Assembly: GCA_905221605.1 (NCBI GenBank)
Contig: CAJNDS010002580.1
Location: 187,001 to 251,000 of the forward strand
Direction of reading: 5' to 3'
DNA from: Symbiodinium natans
Taxonomy: Eukaryota > Sar > Dinophyceae > Suessiales > Symbiodiniaceae
DNA length: 64,000 nt
In this document: positions 11,012 to 22,839 of the stretch, piece after piece
Numbering within the stretch: the first letter of the stretch is position 1
How the letters are laid out: each line of letters opens with the position of its first letter
Position numbers and translations under genes: made by a program
Notes under the pieces: model-generated
What the model saw: the letters and a program-made list of their open reading frames with translations, nothing else
Database searches by the model: none
Told to the model about the DNA's origin: nothing

Positions 11012-11584
11012 GGTCACCAGGGCGCGGAACTCTGCGTTCCGGCGTGTGTTGAAAAGACATTTTCCGAGTCGCCTGGCCCTGTGCGCCGACACTTGTGTCA
11101 GCAGGGAGATGAAAGGGGTAGAGGCAGGTCGATTCGGCACGATGGAGATACAAATTGTTGATAATTATTATGTGCTCTGAATTGACACAGATAATGCAAA
11201 TCGTTGTGCGTCGCTGCTTCAGCTGCAACAATTTTTAGAGGGCTCTCTCAACGCAAGAACTAATTGCAGGTTGCAGCTGACAACGTATCCGACATGCCCT
11301 CACATGCACGAAACCTAGCTATCCAGTGAACCTTTTAGCGAAACAATGTCATGCTCTTCCATATGCCGGACGTGGCGGAACCTTCAGTCATGCACTGGCA
11401 CAGTTTGACACGAACGCGTCTTACAGAGTGTTTACATCACTCACATGTTCGGCGATGACGAATGAGCAGCTCTCAAACTTCGAGGAGCAGCGGCGACACC
11501 CCTCCCAGCCCAATGTGCCAAGGGGATTGAGTGGGGCAGGTTGAATTGACAATCTCGGGGTGTTATTGCCGCTTTAGCGAACCT
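11012..11584. other. Intergenic, no gene recognised
   Basis: Short frames only. It lies directly upstream of the FOP/FOR20-like gene and may include its 5' untranslated region. Confidence 0.4.
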
Positions 11585-12227
11585 ATGTCGTTTGGTGATC
11601 TGCGGCCTTGCCAGGAGCTTAAAACCACAGTGGTGAAGAGGCGGTACTGTATTGTGCGAGTCAAGTCACAAGATATCAAGAATCGATCGGAATCGGAAGA
11701 AACACAGGTGTGCACACAACTCCACACTAAACTCCGCTAATTTCCTCCTGCTCCTTCACATACTCACAACTGAACCCTGGCCAGTTTGGAGACCTCCGGG
11801 CTGCTGTCACAGATCAGGGCGCAGCTGCGTGCGAATGTCTTTAAGGCCAAGCCGGATAAGCCGGGGCTGATCGGTGAGAGGACAGGGTATCGGCGGTGGA
11901 TTTCGTGAGCGTGAGCTGTTAGGCGATTGGAAGTTCTGGCGATGCGAGCGAGACTCAGGCAAAGAAGCTGGGCCCGGGCCTTCAGTGATCATTCTCCCAG
12001 CTTTTCAATCGAGGTGAGAAGTGCACTCAGGTGATGGAAGCCCCTTCACAGTGCTCTCAATGGAGCTTGTGGCCGAGTTTTTCCAGGCTGGTGGCCCTGT
12101 TCTTGTGTGCATGTTCGCACCGTTTTTCGCCCCTGACATTCGGCGTCTCTCTGCGCCCTGCCCTTCATTATCCTGCCATGAACAAAAGCACAGTGACAAG
12201 CTCAACTTCGTGGCGTGTGTTTTCCGG
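11585..12227 (+). CDS. FOP/FOR20-type LisH protein, 5' part
   Basis: Exons 11585-11640, 11785-11873, 12031-12086 and 12189-12227 join in consistent phase (the first three sum to 201 nt). Introns are GC, GT and GC donors with AG acceptors; a GT donor follows at 12228. The protein begins MSFGDLRPCQELKTTVVK, then SLETSGLLSQIRAQLRANVF, then GDGSPFTVLSMELVAEFFQ and KLNFVACVFR. This order matches the N-terminal helix plus LisH dimerisation motif of FOP (FGFR1OP) and FOR20 (FOPNL/CEP20): a helix with ELK..., a LE..G.L..I.A.LRA.VF block, and a second helix pair ending in a V..VF strand. Those proteins act at centriolar satellites and basal bodies in ciliogenesis, and a dinoflagellate has flagella. 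The 3' exons (the region after VF) were not found. The acceptor of exon 4 (AG 12187-12188) was chosen because it keeps phase 0. Confidence 0.7.
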
Positions 12228-13770
12228 GTGGGCTTGGCTTTTTCAGAGAAGATTATAGGACATGATCATACAATCATACATTATGGTCTTCGAAGGGTGC
12301 TGGGCTGGAGCTTCAATTGTGTCCACCTCGGAGCTGGATGCTTCCGGCACAATGGACATAGACTCAAGCCATTGTCGAGGCACCAGCAAAAGTTTCGAAG
12401 GTCTCAATTCACAGACTGGCCCGCGCCCACTCTCAAAAAACCTCAGCACCATCCAGTTTGACCGTTTTCCAGCTCACGCAAGCCTTAAAACAGAGCGCCC
12501 GAGCCTTGCTCCCCCAACCCTCACAGCCCAACCGTCCGGGTTTCGAGCTTCTCGCTCGGACTCGCTCCCTGAAAGCATGGCTGAGAGCAACGAGCAGTGT
12601 GAAAGACTCACGTCTTCGGGATTTCCAAATCAATCTTGGGCTGCGGCTCGAAAACGGGAGAAGCACTGCCAGCGTTAGTGTTGCGGTGTAATTAATTGTA
12701 AGCCCTCGAGCGCCGCCTCGGCAGCCAGGATGGTCGCAGGGGCGTCAGGGGCCCAGGGCATCCTAGGCGGCCGGGGAGCCTTCCAGCAGGCCAAAGCCAC
12801 TTTTCGTGTTTGTTGCCCCCGCATCCTGGAGGGGGGGGAGGCGGGCTCGGTGTTTGGGGGGTGCGGTGCGGGATGAGAGGGGTGGGAGGGGCTTTGGCGG
12901 GGTTGGCGTGGTTCGAGAGCCGATCGGTTGGTTGCTTGATCCAGACGCGTCTCGGCTGGGGGAGGCGAACATGGCGGAACATCGTACATATTTGCACTTG
13001 GCAACTTCCTTTTTATGAAGCCTTTTGTGCCAGTTTCATGGTCTTCACCATTCCCTGTCGGTCTTCCAGTGCGAGGCTGGCTTTTGCAGTCGCAGGGGCT
13101 CAATGGGGCTCAACCTGTTTCGTGTCGGTTGCAGCATGTTGTAGCAGTGCAATGTGGCATGGTCGGGCATTGCGACTGCAAGTTAGACTACAAGGCACTT
13201 CAATACACTTCATGAATATTTTAATTTCCGGAGGCTCAGCTGACAACATCTTGCGCAGAAGCCCCAACATCTCTCAGGAGGCATGATGGGGTCGTGTCAT
13301 CACCGTGGAAGGGCAAATGCGAGGCACAGGCAGATTGCAAGTGAGAGGCGCAGTGAGCTGGTGGCGGAAATGGAGCTGGAGCACTGGCCTCAGATGTTCT
13401 GAGACTGTTCTGAGACAGAGGGGCATCGTTGCTCGCATTCACGGCCAAGGCATCTGGAATCCGAAAACTGTTCCGTGCTCGAGCAGCTTGTGGAAGCCAG
13501 AAGGCACCTTGACTCTGCATGCCCAAACGACCATCCCTTCTTGAGGGTGTTGAACCCAGGGAAACTTTCCGGTTCGGCACAGGCACAATGACAGGCGAAT
13601 ATCCTTTTGTTAGATTCTTACATGTCTCGGTTCTGTTCCCAGTTGATGCAGTGCTGCATCTGGTTTGAAGTTCAGGTGTGTGCGAAAGAGTTGCATGTAG
13701 CGTCATGTTGCCAATGATTCGTTGGCAAGGGAACCTGTGCCTTCTATGAAGGCAGGTTTCAACTGACAGC
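12228..13770. other. Downstream of the LisH gene; GC-rich, exons not resolved
   Basis: Further exons of the FOP/FOR20-like gene should lie here but none could be tied in phase. A + strand frame at about 12290-12676 (SELDASGTMDIDSS) has weak protein character. 12700-12960 is G/C-rich with short G runs. Confidence 0.3.
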
Positions 13771-16016
13771 ATGCTCGCACAATCGTTGCTTGAGCCTGAT
13801 CGTGGTGGCGATGATGACTACCAGCCGCAGTCGGCTGCGAAATCACTGCGCGCTCAACTTGCAGGAATACGCACCTCAAACGATATCACACGAGAGGCCC
13901 TGGCTCCTGCGTGTGAAACGGCAACGAGGTTCTTCTTTTTCCGTGCGTTTTCGATGCTGGCTTCGATCGCACCTTGTGCACCGTAGCTGAGGTTTGTGGG
14001 TTCAGCAGTCTTGCAGGGAAGGCATCGAAGGTATTCGCCAAGAAACTTGCATGGGGGGCATTCGCGACCGGGCAGTGGGCCAGCGATGCCAAACTCCCCA
14101 GCTCTGGCCGCTCTGGTCTACACATGTGCTCCGCCCCTGTAAGCAGTTCTGTCTTGCACATTTTCTGGTCTGACGCTTCCAACGCCTGCCTTGCCAAAAC
14201 CACTTGCTGGCACTGACGCGAGTGCTTGTGTTTCGGAGGAATCGGAGGAAGCTTGCAGTGGCTTGCCTTTGACATACGCCAGATGGCATCCCGCAAGAAG
14301 AAGCCTTTGGGGTTTTTGCACTTGCTGTTTTTGAAGCTGCAGGCCAAGAGTAAATGCTCAAGCTATTGTTCCTGTGTGTTCAGTTGCCTTCTAAAGCCTC
14401 CTGCCGACACGGGGGCTGTCAAGAGCTTGTAAAGGGGGATCCAAAACAACACTCCAAAAGAAGAGGGCATGCCGCCTGACCTTTTGCGCCTGAACAGGGT
14501 GGATGTGCCACATCGGTCTGTTTCGGAGCAGCAGCCAGAAGAGAAGGAAGAGGTGAAAATCCAGGCGACCTGTTTGCCTGCTAGGCGGAAGATCGATGTC
14601 AAAGAATCTTTCTTGACTTGCGAGGTACAATCTCCGACTCACAAGGAGTTAGCGCCACCGAAGAAGCCCAAGTCAGCCCTCTCAGATGGTTGCGTGATGC
14701 CGGCACTGGGGCTGGTGCTTGGCAAATTGAACGAGCTGGTTGGTGCAGAGGTCTGACACTTGGCCAACTTCGTCGACTACGACCTGCCATAATGCAGAAG
14801 GCCCATAGCACGCGAGATTGAAAATGGTACAGGAGCAGAACCCAAAGCAGAGCAATCCAACATCTCAGCCTAGGGAAGAGGCTTGTGTGCCCACGAAGGC
14901 GAGAGACGAGGGCTGCATCGACGGCTCTCGGATCCTCTCGGTGTCGCCACGGCCCTGGAGTCTGGAGGGAAACGGAGAATGCAGTGTGCTGTCATAACAC
15001 ACACACACACACCTTGTCACTTTGGCAGGAGGCCCTCCAAAGCCTGTCTCAGCAGAAGTCTCCAGGCCTTCGTAGCTCTGCGATTTCTTTGTTACCATGC
15101 AAGCATCGTTTGTCCTCTGCCCGATGCCGTCCAGGCATGGCAAACTTTCCAGGCAAAGTGGTTGGGGATCATCTTGGCATATCTCTTACATGTTTGCACG
15201 GAATCATGCTGTTGTGGGATCAGTTTGCCTCGCTGGGCTTTGCCAACTCGGCAAGGCTCCTTGACGTCCCCAGTGGGCATTGCGGCATGGGGTCCAGGGA
15301 GAGGGCGTGATATCGGCAGCGTGCCGAGACTGCTGAAAGCTGCCACTTGCAGACCTCAGCAGCTTTGCTTCTGTATTGTTGATGAACGAAGGCATGCTGA
15401 CAACCAGCCCTTTGGGACATCGACAGCGGCTTCCGCCCCTCAGCAGATCCGGCCTGAGTATACCATGCAGCGCAGGAGATTCCTGACACGCCAGCAGGGT
15501 TCCCGCAGAGGTAGGTATTGTGATGCACTGCGGAGACACGTGAGGTGTCATGATATGCCAGCAAAAAGGTGAGAGCGCGTCGTCCACTGGCATCACTTGC
15601 GCACCTGACTACAGTGCCAGGGTCTTAGTCATTTTAGCTTTTGCCTTCCGATCCACGGCCCGGCGGCACTCGCCTGTTCATGGGGTTTTGCAGCACTCTG
15701 GCGGGATGCTTTGTTACAAGTACTGCGCAGCAGAATCTTCTGGTCAACAGGTGCAATCAGACTCTGGTTGAGCGCCCTGGCGCATCTGCAATTGGCACCC
15801 GGCACGGGACACGACCGAACAGACGGCGTAGCCTTATGTTCCCGTGTTCTCTCTCATGTCGACCCGGTGATCCTGTATACAGCTTATTGCCAGGCAACAC
15901 TACCGGTTTTCGTAGCCAGGACACGCTGTGCTGAATTGTAGCAGACACGGAGAAGAGTGAGTCGCTGGGAAGCGTCTGACATCAATTAAGAGCCGGATCG
16001 TGGTGCTTTGCCGCAG
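13771..16016 (+). other. Region with several unassigned possible exons
   Basis: ATG 13771 opens a 71-codon frame (MLAQSLLEPDRGGDDDYQPQ). 13998-14104 reads LAGKASKVFAKKLAWGAFAT. ATG 14469 opens a 95-codon frame (MPPDLLRLNRVDV.., SEQQPEEKEEVKIQ). Each looks weakly protein-like, but I could not join them or recognise a family. A short CA run lies at about 14997-15011. No confident gene. Confidence 0.25.
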
Positions 16017-16115
16017 CTTGCTGGAGCTGCAGCGTTTATGGAGGCCCGGAGGCGGCGTCAGAGAGCGCGTGGAGCTACAATGTATCAGAGTATCGTAGAA
16101 TACTTGGAGATGTAG
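16017..16115 (+). CDS. Possible short terminal exon, Arg-rich helix
   Basis: After a TTTGCCGCAG acceptor the frame reads LAGAAAFMEARRRRQRARG and then ATMYQSIVEYLEM, ending at TAG 16113-16115; an ATG lies at 16038. The text is strongly helical and basic, so it may be the end of a multi-exon gene or a 25-residue peptide from 16038. No family recognised. Confidence 0.3.
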   Translation, partial: LAGAAAFMEARRRRQRARGATMYQSIVEYLEM

Positions 16116-17699
16116 TGCGAGGACCGGGGATCTTTCTTATCGTTTCAGCATTCCCGGTGATTTTTGTGCGACTGTTTGCATTTTTTTTTGCATTCTGGTC
16201 GTCCCGCAGCAGATACCGACGGTTTTAGTCCCCATGAGCCCGCATGGATCTGTCATCCGAATTGTTTCAACTGTGCTGTAATGGACTACTTCACCAAAGT
16301 GCTCTTTCAGCCCCGTCCTGGCCTTCCATGTATGGTACTGCAAGGATGATGTCGTGGTTGTGGAGCGGCGGGTGTCCTGGAAACCCAGGTGTCTCTAATG
16401 CCTTGTACAAAACAATATTGACGGTTTCTGTTGCGCTTTCTAGCCGGATGTCCAGCCATGCTGTAACGTGATGAAGCATGGTTTCTAGGTATTGCCTCCG
16501 CTCATCCAACACAGTTGTGCTTCTGGCACAGCCAGCTGACAGTGCGTCATAGCTAAGCCAACGCAAAAAAAACACCTTTGGGGGAAGCTTGCCGAAGCTG
16601 ATCGAAGCTAGGGTTGAGCCTCCAAAGTAGACGAGACTGTCAGCTGGCGTGTATTCCAAGACATGTTGCACGCACAATGGTGCTGGACCATTCGCCGTGC
16701 ATTTTTCGTGTGGGCTAAAGGATCACTACCAGTTGTGTTATCGGCAAGGTTGCACTTGAAATCTCCGCCAAATCCTGCTGCCAACTGCTTCGAGCACTAA
16801 TGTAATGTATGGTGGCCACATGCTGAAGCGTCGTGGTGAGATTGTTCAAGAAGGAGCTAGATGGCCGGGATGGTTTCCGTCTCGTCTTTTGTACCTTGGT
16901 TGCCCGTCTGAACCTTTGTGAATTGCGATGGGTTCTCCTCCTCAGTTGCGAACAAGCTGCGCAAACAAGATTGCTGTAGGTATCCATAGGTGACAATATC
17001 CAGGCAACGGAAGTTCGCTTTTCAGGGTGAAAGCTAACCCATTGAGGTGTTGCACAAGACCGCTGCAAGATCAATACATTCAGAACTGGCTGCGCAGTTC
17101 GTTTGCAGTTCGGCGGTTCGTTCCCATGTAACATACGACTTTACCGGTGGCCAGGATGAATTGCAGCAGTGTGCCTTGTGTGCAAGATGTTGAGGGGAAA
17201 AATCGTCACGGGCTGTAACTGCAGCACGGGGCAACAAAGTAGTGCAACGAAACGGTCGTCTTCTGTTGGTTCTATTTTGGCCCCGGCTGTTCTGCATTTT
17301 GTCGCAGACAGGGATGAGGGTTCGCTGTTTGCTTCAAAAAAAGGAAGAGGGGCTGCATGAAATCAGCATGCCTGCACGCTCCATGAAGTTGGCCATCTTT
17401 GTCAACATCCGCCCTGCTCCTGTCATGAAGGTAGTACGTTTAAAGAAGGGTTGTTTACTAGCATCCCACGGAAGCGTTGGATCTGGAGCCAAGCCGACGG
17501 CGATGAACTCAGGTTGGCAAGTGACCTGACAGTAAAAGAGCTGTTCGCCGACTTCAAACGTTAGTACGACACAAAAATCATGCCAGAGACGCGATATTCT
17601 TGAAGTTGCCTGGGAAGTTATCTACACGGTGCATGTAGCAGAGCAGCATGTTGATTTAGGTCGTCGAGCGTGATGAGGCCTTCTATGTACGCGTGACCC
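16116..17699. other. Intergenic, no gene recognised
   Basis: Only short frames. It leads into the nucleoporin gene at 17700. Confidence 0.35.
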
Positions 17700-20600
17700 A
17701 TGGCGGGCCTCACTGTGAGACAAGTTGGCCAGGTGGCACCGCCCCTGAAGCAGAAAATCGAACAGTTTCAGCAGATCATTGACAACAACGACCAATCTGT
17801 GGCACGCATCCGCGAGCAGCTGCGGCGACTGGAGCCGCAGCGAGAACGGCTCTCTGATCAAGTCCAGCAGCGCCAGGATGACGGGCGGAGCATTCACAGC
17901 CAGCTTGTTCGCCTTGAAGACTCCTTGGCCTCCTTTGGGGCTGAGAGCGTGCAGCTTGAGGCTGCCGCGGAGGAGATGCCACGGCTCCTGGAGCGGATAG
18001 CGGTTCCTGTAAATGGTCCCGGCCCTGGAGATCCATCGTTTCGCAGACTGCCAGCAGCGGCTATCGACGTGCCATTGCCATACTTCGACACCCTGGCTGA
18101 GCAGCTGGAAGCACGGACAAAGCAGGCGCCGCCGCATCTAAGCACCGACACTGATGCTAGTAAGTCGAGAACATTAGAGAACCGTGAAGCCGTGGATCTT
18201 GCCCTGTCTTACCTTTCTGGAATCCTTGCCCTGCAGATCTACGAGAGAGTCAACGCTGTTGAGAAGGCTTTAGCAACCTACAATCGTCAGGCGGGAAATT
18301 TTGCAGTGCCCACCAAAAGTTTGAAGCAGACATGCTGAGTATGAGTATGAGTTGGTCACCAAGGGTAGCTGCTCAAATCTTGGCAGCTATTTCCTGTGGC
18401 GAGGTGTCTGGCGTTCCGGTCACATCCCAAATCGAGGCTCATGGGTCAGAGCTGAAAGGAGGTTGGGGTACTGAAGCTCTTTAAAACTATGCAGTACAAG
18501 GCCACTGCCAACAAAGTAGTCACGGCAATGTTGAAGACGACTGCCCAGTCCTGCTTTCAAAGTGTATGTGAGGCGGTGGTGCGGTCCGAGTTCCTGCAGT
18601 TCAAAGCCATAGCTGCTGAGCTCACACAGGACTGATGGGCAGTGTGTCGCAGGGTGGTGCCCCCAACGTCCGACGCACCCGCCCCGAAGAAAGTCATTCT
18701 AGGGTGGGCATGGCCTCTGGCTGTGCTATTCCAGCACACAGGAGTACCATGGAGCTCACCTGCATCTCTCATCTGCTTTCGCTCGTAACTCCATCTGTTC
18801 GCAAATCGCGTCTTCATCGTTGTTGTTCACGTTGTTCACTATTGTGGCTCTTGATTCCGCGCCTTGCACAGGCTTCCCATGTGCTTCGTTCGTTTGGCAT
18901 GTCGCTTGTGGCTCACAGAGCCTGTAGGGGCTGCTGAAGCTTTTGCAACAAGGAACGATGGAGTGGTGTATCAGATAGTGTCTCAATGTTGTACAACATG
19001 TTTACAACATGTTGCAATCATATTGTGCAATGTCATGCCACGGTGCTCTCATGGGCTTTCTGGTCTCCCAACCCCCCCCCCCCAGCCTTACGCCTGAGAA
19101 GGAGGTATCCTAAAAAACTTTATAAAAGGTTCGCTCCCCCTGTCATGGCTGCGTTGTTGCGAGTGAAGCCCTCCAAATGCAGTCCTTGAAGAGTGGATGA
19201 AACCAGACAGACTCTACGCATAAAGTCTCAGCCTCCGACCCACATGTTATCAAGATTCGGGTTCATCAAGGGTTCATCCTGTGGCTGCCTGCTAAGAAGG
19301 GAGTACCATTCGGCGCTAACCATGGTCGGACAGCCTAAAGAAGTTCGTTTCAGAGGCCCCTGTGCGCAAAACGAGACATCAGGCAGGCGAACGCATCGAG
19401 CAGCTGCGTGATGCAGCAGTCAGGACTCGAGGCGGAGCCATGGGAGCAGTTTGCCAGGGATTTTTCAGCGTAGGGCGAGGTACGTTTGCTTCAACCTTGA
19501 CAGAACTGCACATTGTTCTTTGCGCGTCACAAAATGGCAGGTGTTCCTGTGGGCATGTGCGATTCTTGGTTCGCTGGAGCAAGGGTAGGCCCTGGCTTGT
19601 CACGGAATGCAAGGGCTACTTTATAGCCACAATTGTTCTAGGCTACTCTGAATACAGGTTAGAGATTACAGGTTGCTCAGTTCCAAGGTTGGCGCGTCCT
19701 GCGGAGCCAGACTACGACCAACGCATGGCGAACTCAGCAGAGCTTTAAAGGCTTTCTTCATAGTATAGGCTTTCACAGGGCTTTCACAGGGCTTTCACAG
19801 GGCTTTCACAGGGCTTTCACAGGGCTTTCACAGGGCTTTCACAGGGCTTTCCAGTGTCGGAGTTGTGAAAGTCCACTGCCAGGTTACCGCACGCTCAGCG
19901 GCAAACTTTGGGGCCATCGCCTCGGGTCGACTTGCACTTCTAATTTTCTGAATCCCGGCTGCGCTCCCTGCGTCCCTTCCCCCCTCCCTTCTCACTACAC
20001 AGCTGTGCCGCTGCAGGACTTCGTTGTAGAAGGGCCCCCGGTTAGTGGCACGACAATCCCCAGCCCCTCCAAGTTCACGCCCTTGACGCCTCCGGTCGTA
20101 TCGTGTGCGGTTTCCTTAGATCTGGAAGTCGCATCATTCTCTCTGCTCTCGAAGTTGCTGCGCCTTCTGTTGGGATGCTGTAGGCACGGCTGGCCAGTAT
20201 GGCCTTCACCGAAAGTATCATGCAGAGACCTGTGAGTTGGTCCAGAATTAAGGGCCAGCTACTCGGACCCCTTGCCATCAGCTCGTGGGGCCGGCCTGCT
20301 TCACATATGGCAACTGTTGGCAACGCGCTCTGGGGGAATTGTGCATCTTGCAGCAACCTGAGACAGGCAAAGGGTGTGTGTAGGCGAAGCCAACGTTGCT
20401 GTGCATATTATATTCTTAAATGCAGGCGAAACCAAAGTTGCTTACACATGCTTACATTGGGCTTACATGCTACGGCCAAGGTCGGCCACAGTACCAACGC
20501 CTCGAGTCTGAACCCGCCATCTTTCAGTCCCAAGCATACAAAATCCACGGAGCAGGCCCGAACTGAACGAAAGCTTACTGAGACAACACAAAGTTCTGAC

Positions 20601-21574
20601 AAGGGAGGGTAAGTACAATTTCACACTACAATGTGAAGTAGCCCTCGTGTGTTCATCTCGCGAAAGTTCCCCATGTCATGACAGGATCGGATTGATGGGC
20701 TGCGGTGGCTGCTTGGTGGCAGGATGTGGCAGGTCTTTCGGATTTCACTGGCGATGCGTCGCTGAATGATGGCCTATAGCACAGCCCAGGCATGATTCCA
20801 GGCGCAAGCCCATTGGGTGTTGCTGGTGGCGGCATGTTCGGCGCCAACACCGGCGGTGGCCTCTTCGGTGCCAACACAGGCGGCGGCCTGTTCGGTGCCA
20901 ACACAGGCGGCGGCCTCTTCGGTGCCAACACCGGCGGTGGCCTCTTCGGCGCTAATACAGGCGGCGGCATGTTCGGTGCCAACACCGGAGGCGGCCTCTT
21001 CGGCGCCAACACCGGCGGCGGCCTCTTCGGTGCCAACACCGGCGGCGGCATGTTCGGCGCCAACACCGGCGGCGGCCTCTTCGGTGCCAATACCGGCGGT
21101 GGCATGTTCGGCGCCAACACCGGCGGCGGCCTCTTCGGTGCCAATACCGGCGGTGGCATGTTCGGCGCCAACACCGGCGGCGGCCTCTTCGGTGCCAACA
21201 CCGGCGGCGGCCTCTTCGGTGCCAACACAGGCGGCGGCATGTTCGGTGCCAACACCGGCGGTGGCCTCTTCGGCGCTAACACAGGCGGTGGCATGTTCGG
21301 TGCCAACACCGGCGGCGGCCTCTTCGGTGCCAACACCGGCGGCGGCATGTTCGGTGCCAACACAGGCGGCGGCATGTTCGGTGCCAACACCGGCGGCGGC
21401 ATGTTCGGTGCCAACACAGGCGGCGGCCTCTTCGGCGGTGCAAACACCGGCGGTGGCATGTTCGGTGCCAACACAGGCGGTGGCATGTTCGGTGCCAATA
21501 CAGGGGGAGGCCTGTTTGGCGGAAATACCGGTGGTGGCATGTTCGGAGCGAACACTGGAGGTGGCCTGTTCTAA
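17700..21574 (+). CDS. Nup58-like nucleoporin with C-terminal GLFG array
   Basis: ATG 17700 opens a coiled coil (LKQKIEQFQQIIDNNDQ, then ARIREQLRRLEPQRERL). A linker leads to VPLPYFDTLAEQLEARTKQ. After a 111-nt GC-AG intron (18126-18236) comes IYERVNAVEKALATYNRQ, then another GC donor at 18291, and an exon near 18495-18629 ending FLQFKAIAAELTQ before a GA donor. The motif order (long coil, P..YF..L..QLE.R, then a second coil with LAA.L.Q) resembles the coiled-coil region of Nup58/Nup45, a partner of Nup62 and Nup54 in the central channel. Probable further exons include 19386-19430 (GERIEQLRDAAV) and 20016-20096 (PSKFTPLTPP). The last exon, from about 20792-20801 to TAA 21572-21574, is a run of GGGLFGANT/GGGMFGANT repeats. 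These FG repeats would bind transport receptors inside the pore. Linking the array to the coiled coil is inference from order, strand and function; the middle exons are not proven. Confidence 0.6.
19768..19852. repeat. 11-bp tandem repeat (GGCTTTCACAG)
   Basis: Seven perfect copies of GGCTTTCACAG from 19768 to 19844, followed by a partial copy. It lies inside the presumed intron part of the nucleoporin gene. An imperfect forerunner, AGGCTTTCTTCA, sits just upstream at about 19749. Confidence 0.95.
20826..21574 (+). repeat. 27-bp coding repeat (GLFG/GMFG array)
   Basis: About 27 copies of a 27-nt unit coding GGG(L/M)FGANT. One unit has an extra Gly codon (GGANT, near 21440) and one lacks Ala (GGNT, near 21520). 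Third-position differences (ACC/ACA, GGT/GGC) are patchily shared between copies, which suggests unequal crossing-over or gene conversion. The same DNA is open in other frames on both strands (Pro-rich PPPVLAP on the minus strand) purely because of its periodicity. Confidence 0.95.
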
Positions 21575-22491
21575 AGTTTGCGGAGCCAGCAAAATGAGAC
21601 TTCATCCAGTAGTCCGCATGCCTTGTGCGGGCTAGTGTTGAAGCTGCGAGCTGCAGCTGTAAACCATTCAGGATAGATGGCACTTTTCTAGGCGTTCTGC
21701 GTAATTGTCTCGTGGGAGTCTCATGATGGTGAGTGGCAACAGGATCATTGTGCATCAGCCCTACTGGACCGGTAAACCTGATCCTCTGAAATCGCCGTGC
21801 CAAAACACGTCTGCTTGTATGCAACACGTGGCTCAATGCAGCCGCTCCGCTCGGCATCCATGCACAACGTGTGGTCGGCACGACCCACAGGTCCGGGCAG
21901 GCATGGGCCGTCGGCAAGCTGGACAGCTTGTTTCTGGGTGTGCCTGTGTTCCCCGCTGGTCAGGGGAGCCCTCAACAAGCATGGAGAACGATGACGCGTG
22001 CTGCCACGCGGAGTTTGCGAGAACCTTCTGCTGTATGCCCAACAGCACCGGTGTGCATCATGGGTTTTGACTCCACGTTGCACTCTGAAAGATGTTGCCA
22101 GGTTTACTACTGTTGACTCTGGCCATCTACTCGGACTGGAGCGCTGTGAAACATCCCCTGCTATGCTCAAGTTTCGCACGCTCTCGGGCATTCTGTGAGG
22201 TCTAGAGGTGAAGAGCACCATCACCACCGAGGCACCTTCTTACACATTGTCATTCAGTATGCAGGTTCGAACTTTTCAGAGAAAATTGGCAGAAGAACAA
22301 TATAATCACTCCATAGTATTCCATAGGTGCTGTACCTTGAGAAGGGTCTTGTGCTCCTGCGTTGGTTGGGATGCTCAAGTTGAGTTTGTAATTTTAACGC
22401 TACGCGACCCGCCTCGGCCCGGCCCAGCGCATCCGCGTGAGCATGGTGATTCCGCAGCGCCCAAGTCGCTGGACCCCGAGCAATAAGGGTT
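21575..22491. other. Intergenic, no gene recognised
   Basis: Downstream of the nucleoporin stop codon. Only short frames without protein character. Confidence 0.4.
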
Positions 22492-22517
22492 GGGTTTAGG
22501 GTTTAGGGTTTAGGGTT
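22492..22517. repeat. Interstitial telomere-type repeat (TTTAGGG)
   Basis: Three to four tandem TTTAGGG units followed by degenerate relatives to about 22595 (GGTTTCTGGTTTATGGTTTAG, GGGGTTTAGGGTTT). TTTAGGG is the plant-type telomere repeat also reported for dinoflagellates. Shorter relatives occur at about 4280-4291, 27450-27470 and 34735-34750 (as CCCTAAACCC). Confidence 0.85.
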
Positions 22518-22702
22518 CCGGGTTTCTGGTTTATGGTTTAGTTTAGGATTGAGGGCTTAGGGCTCAAGGTTCACGCTTTGGGGTTTAGGGTTTTTTTGGG
22601 AGTAGGGTTCAAGACGGTTCGGCTTGGATTGATCGTAGGGTTGAGCCAGGCCCCTCAGGGGCGTAGGGGGAGTGGGGGGGGAAGGGGGGCGGAGGGGGGT
22701 GT

Positions 22703-22787
<85 letters not shown>

Positions 22788-22794
22788 GGGGTGT

Positions 22795-22836
<42 letters not shown>
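22703..22836 (+). repeat. Very long poly-G tracts (84 and 42 G)
   Basis: An unbroken run of 84 G (22703-22786) is followed by TGGGGTGTG and another 42 G (22795-22836). G-rich flanks extend from about 22670 to 22875. The long Gly or Pro frames here are artefacts of the homopolymer. The tract may form G-quadruplexes, and its true length in the genome may differ from the assembly. Confidence 0.9.
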
Positions 22837-22837
<1 letters not shown>

Positions 22838-22839
22838 GG

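Noticed and set aside
20653-21592. Pro-rich minus-strand ORF (PPPVLAPNM..) of 300 residues and Ala/Ser/Cys-rich + frame
   Set aside because: Shadow frames of the 27-bp GLFG-coding repeat; the GLFG frame explains the periodicity and has a known biological role.
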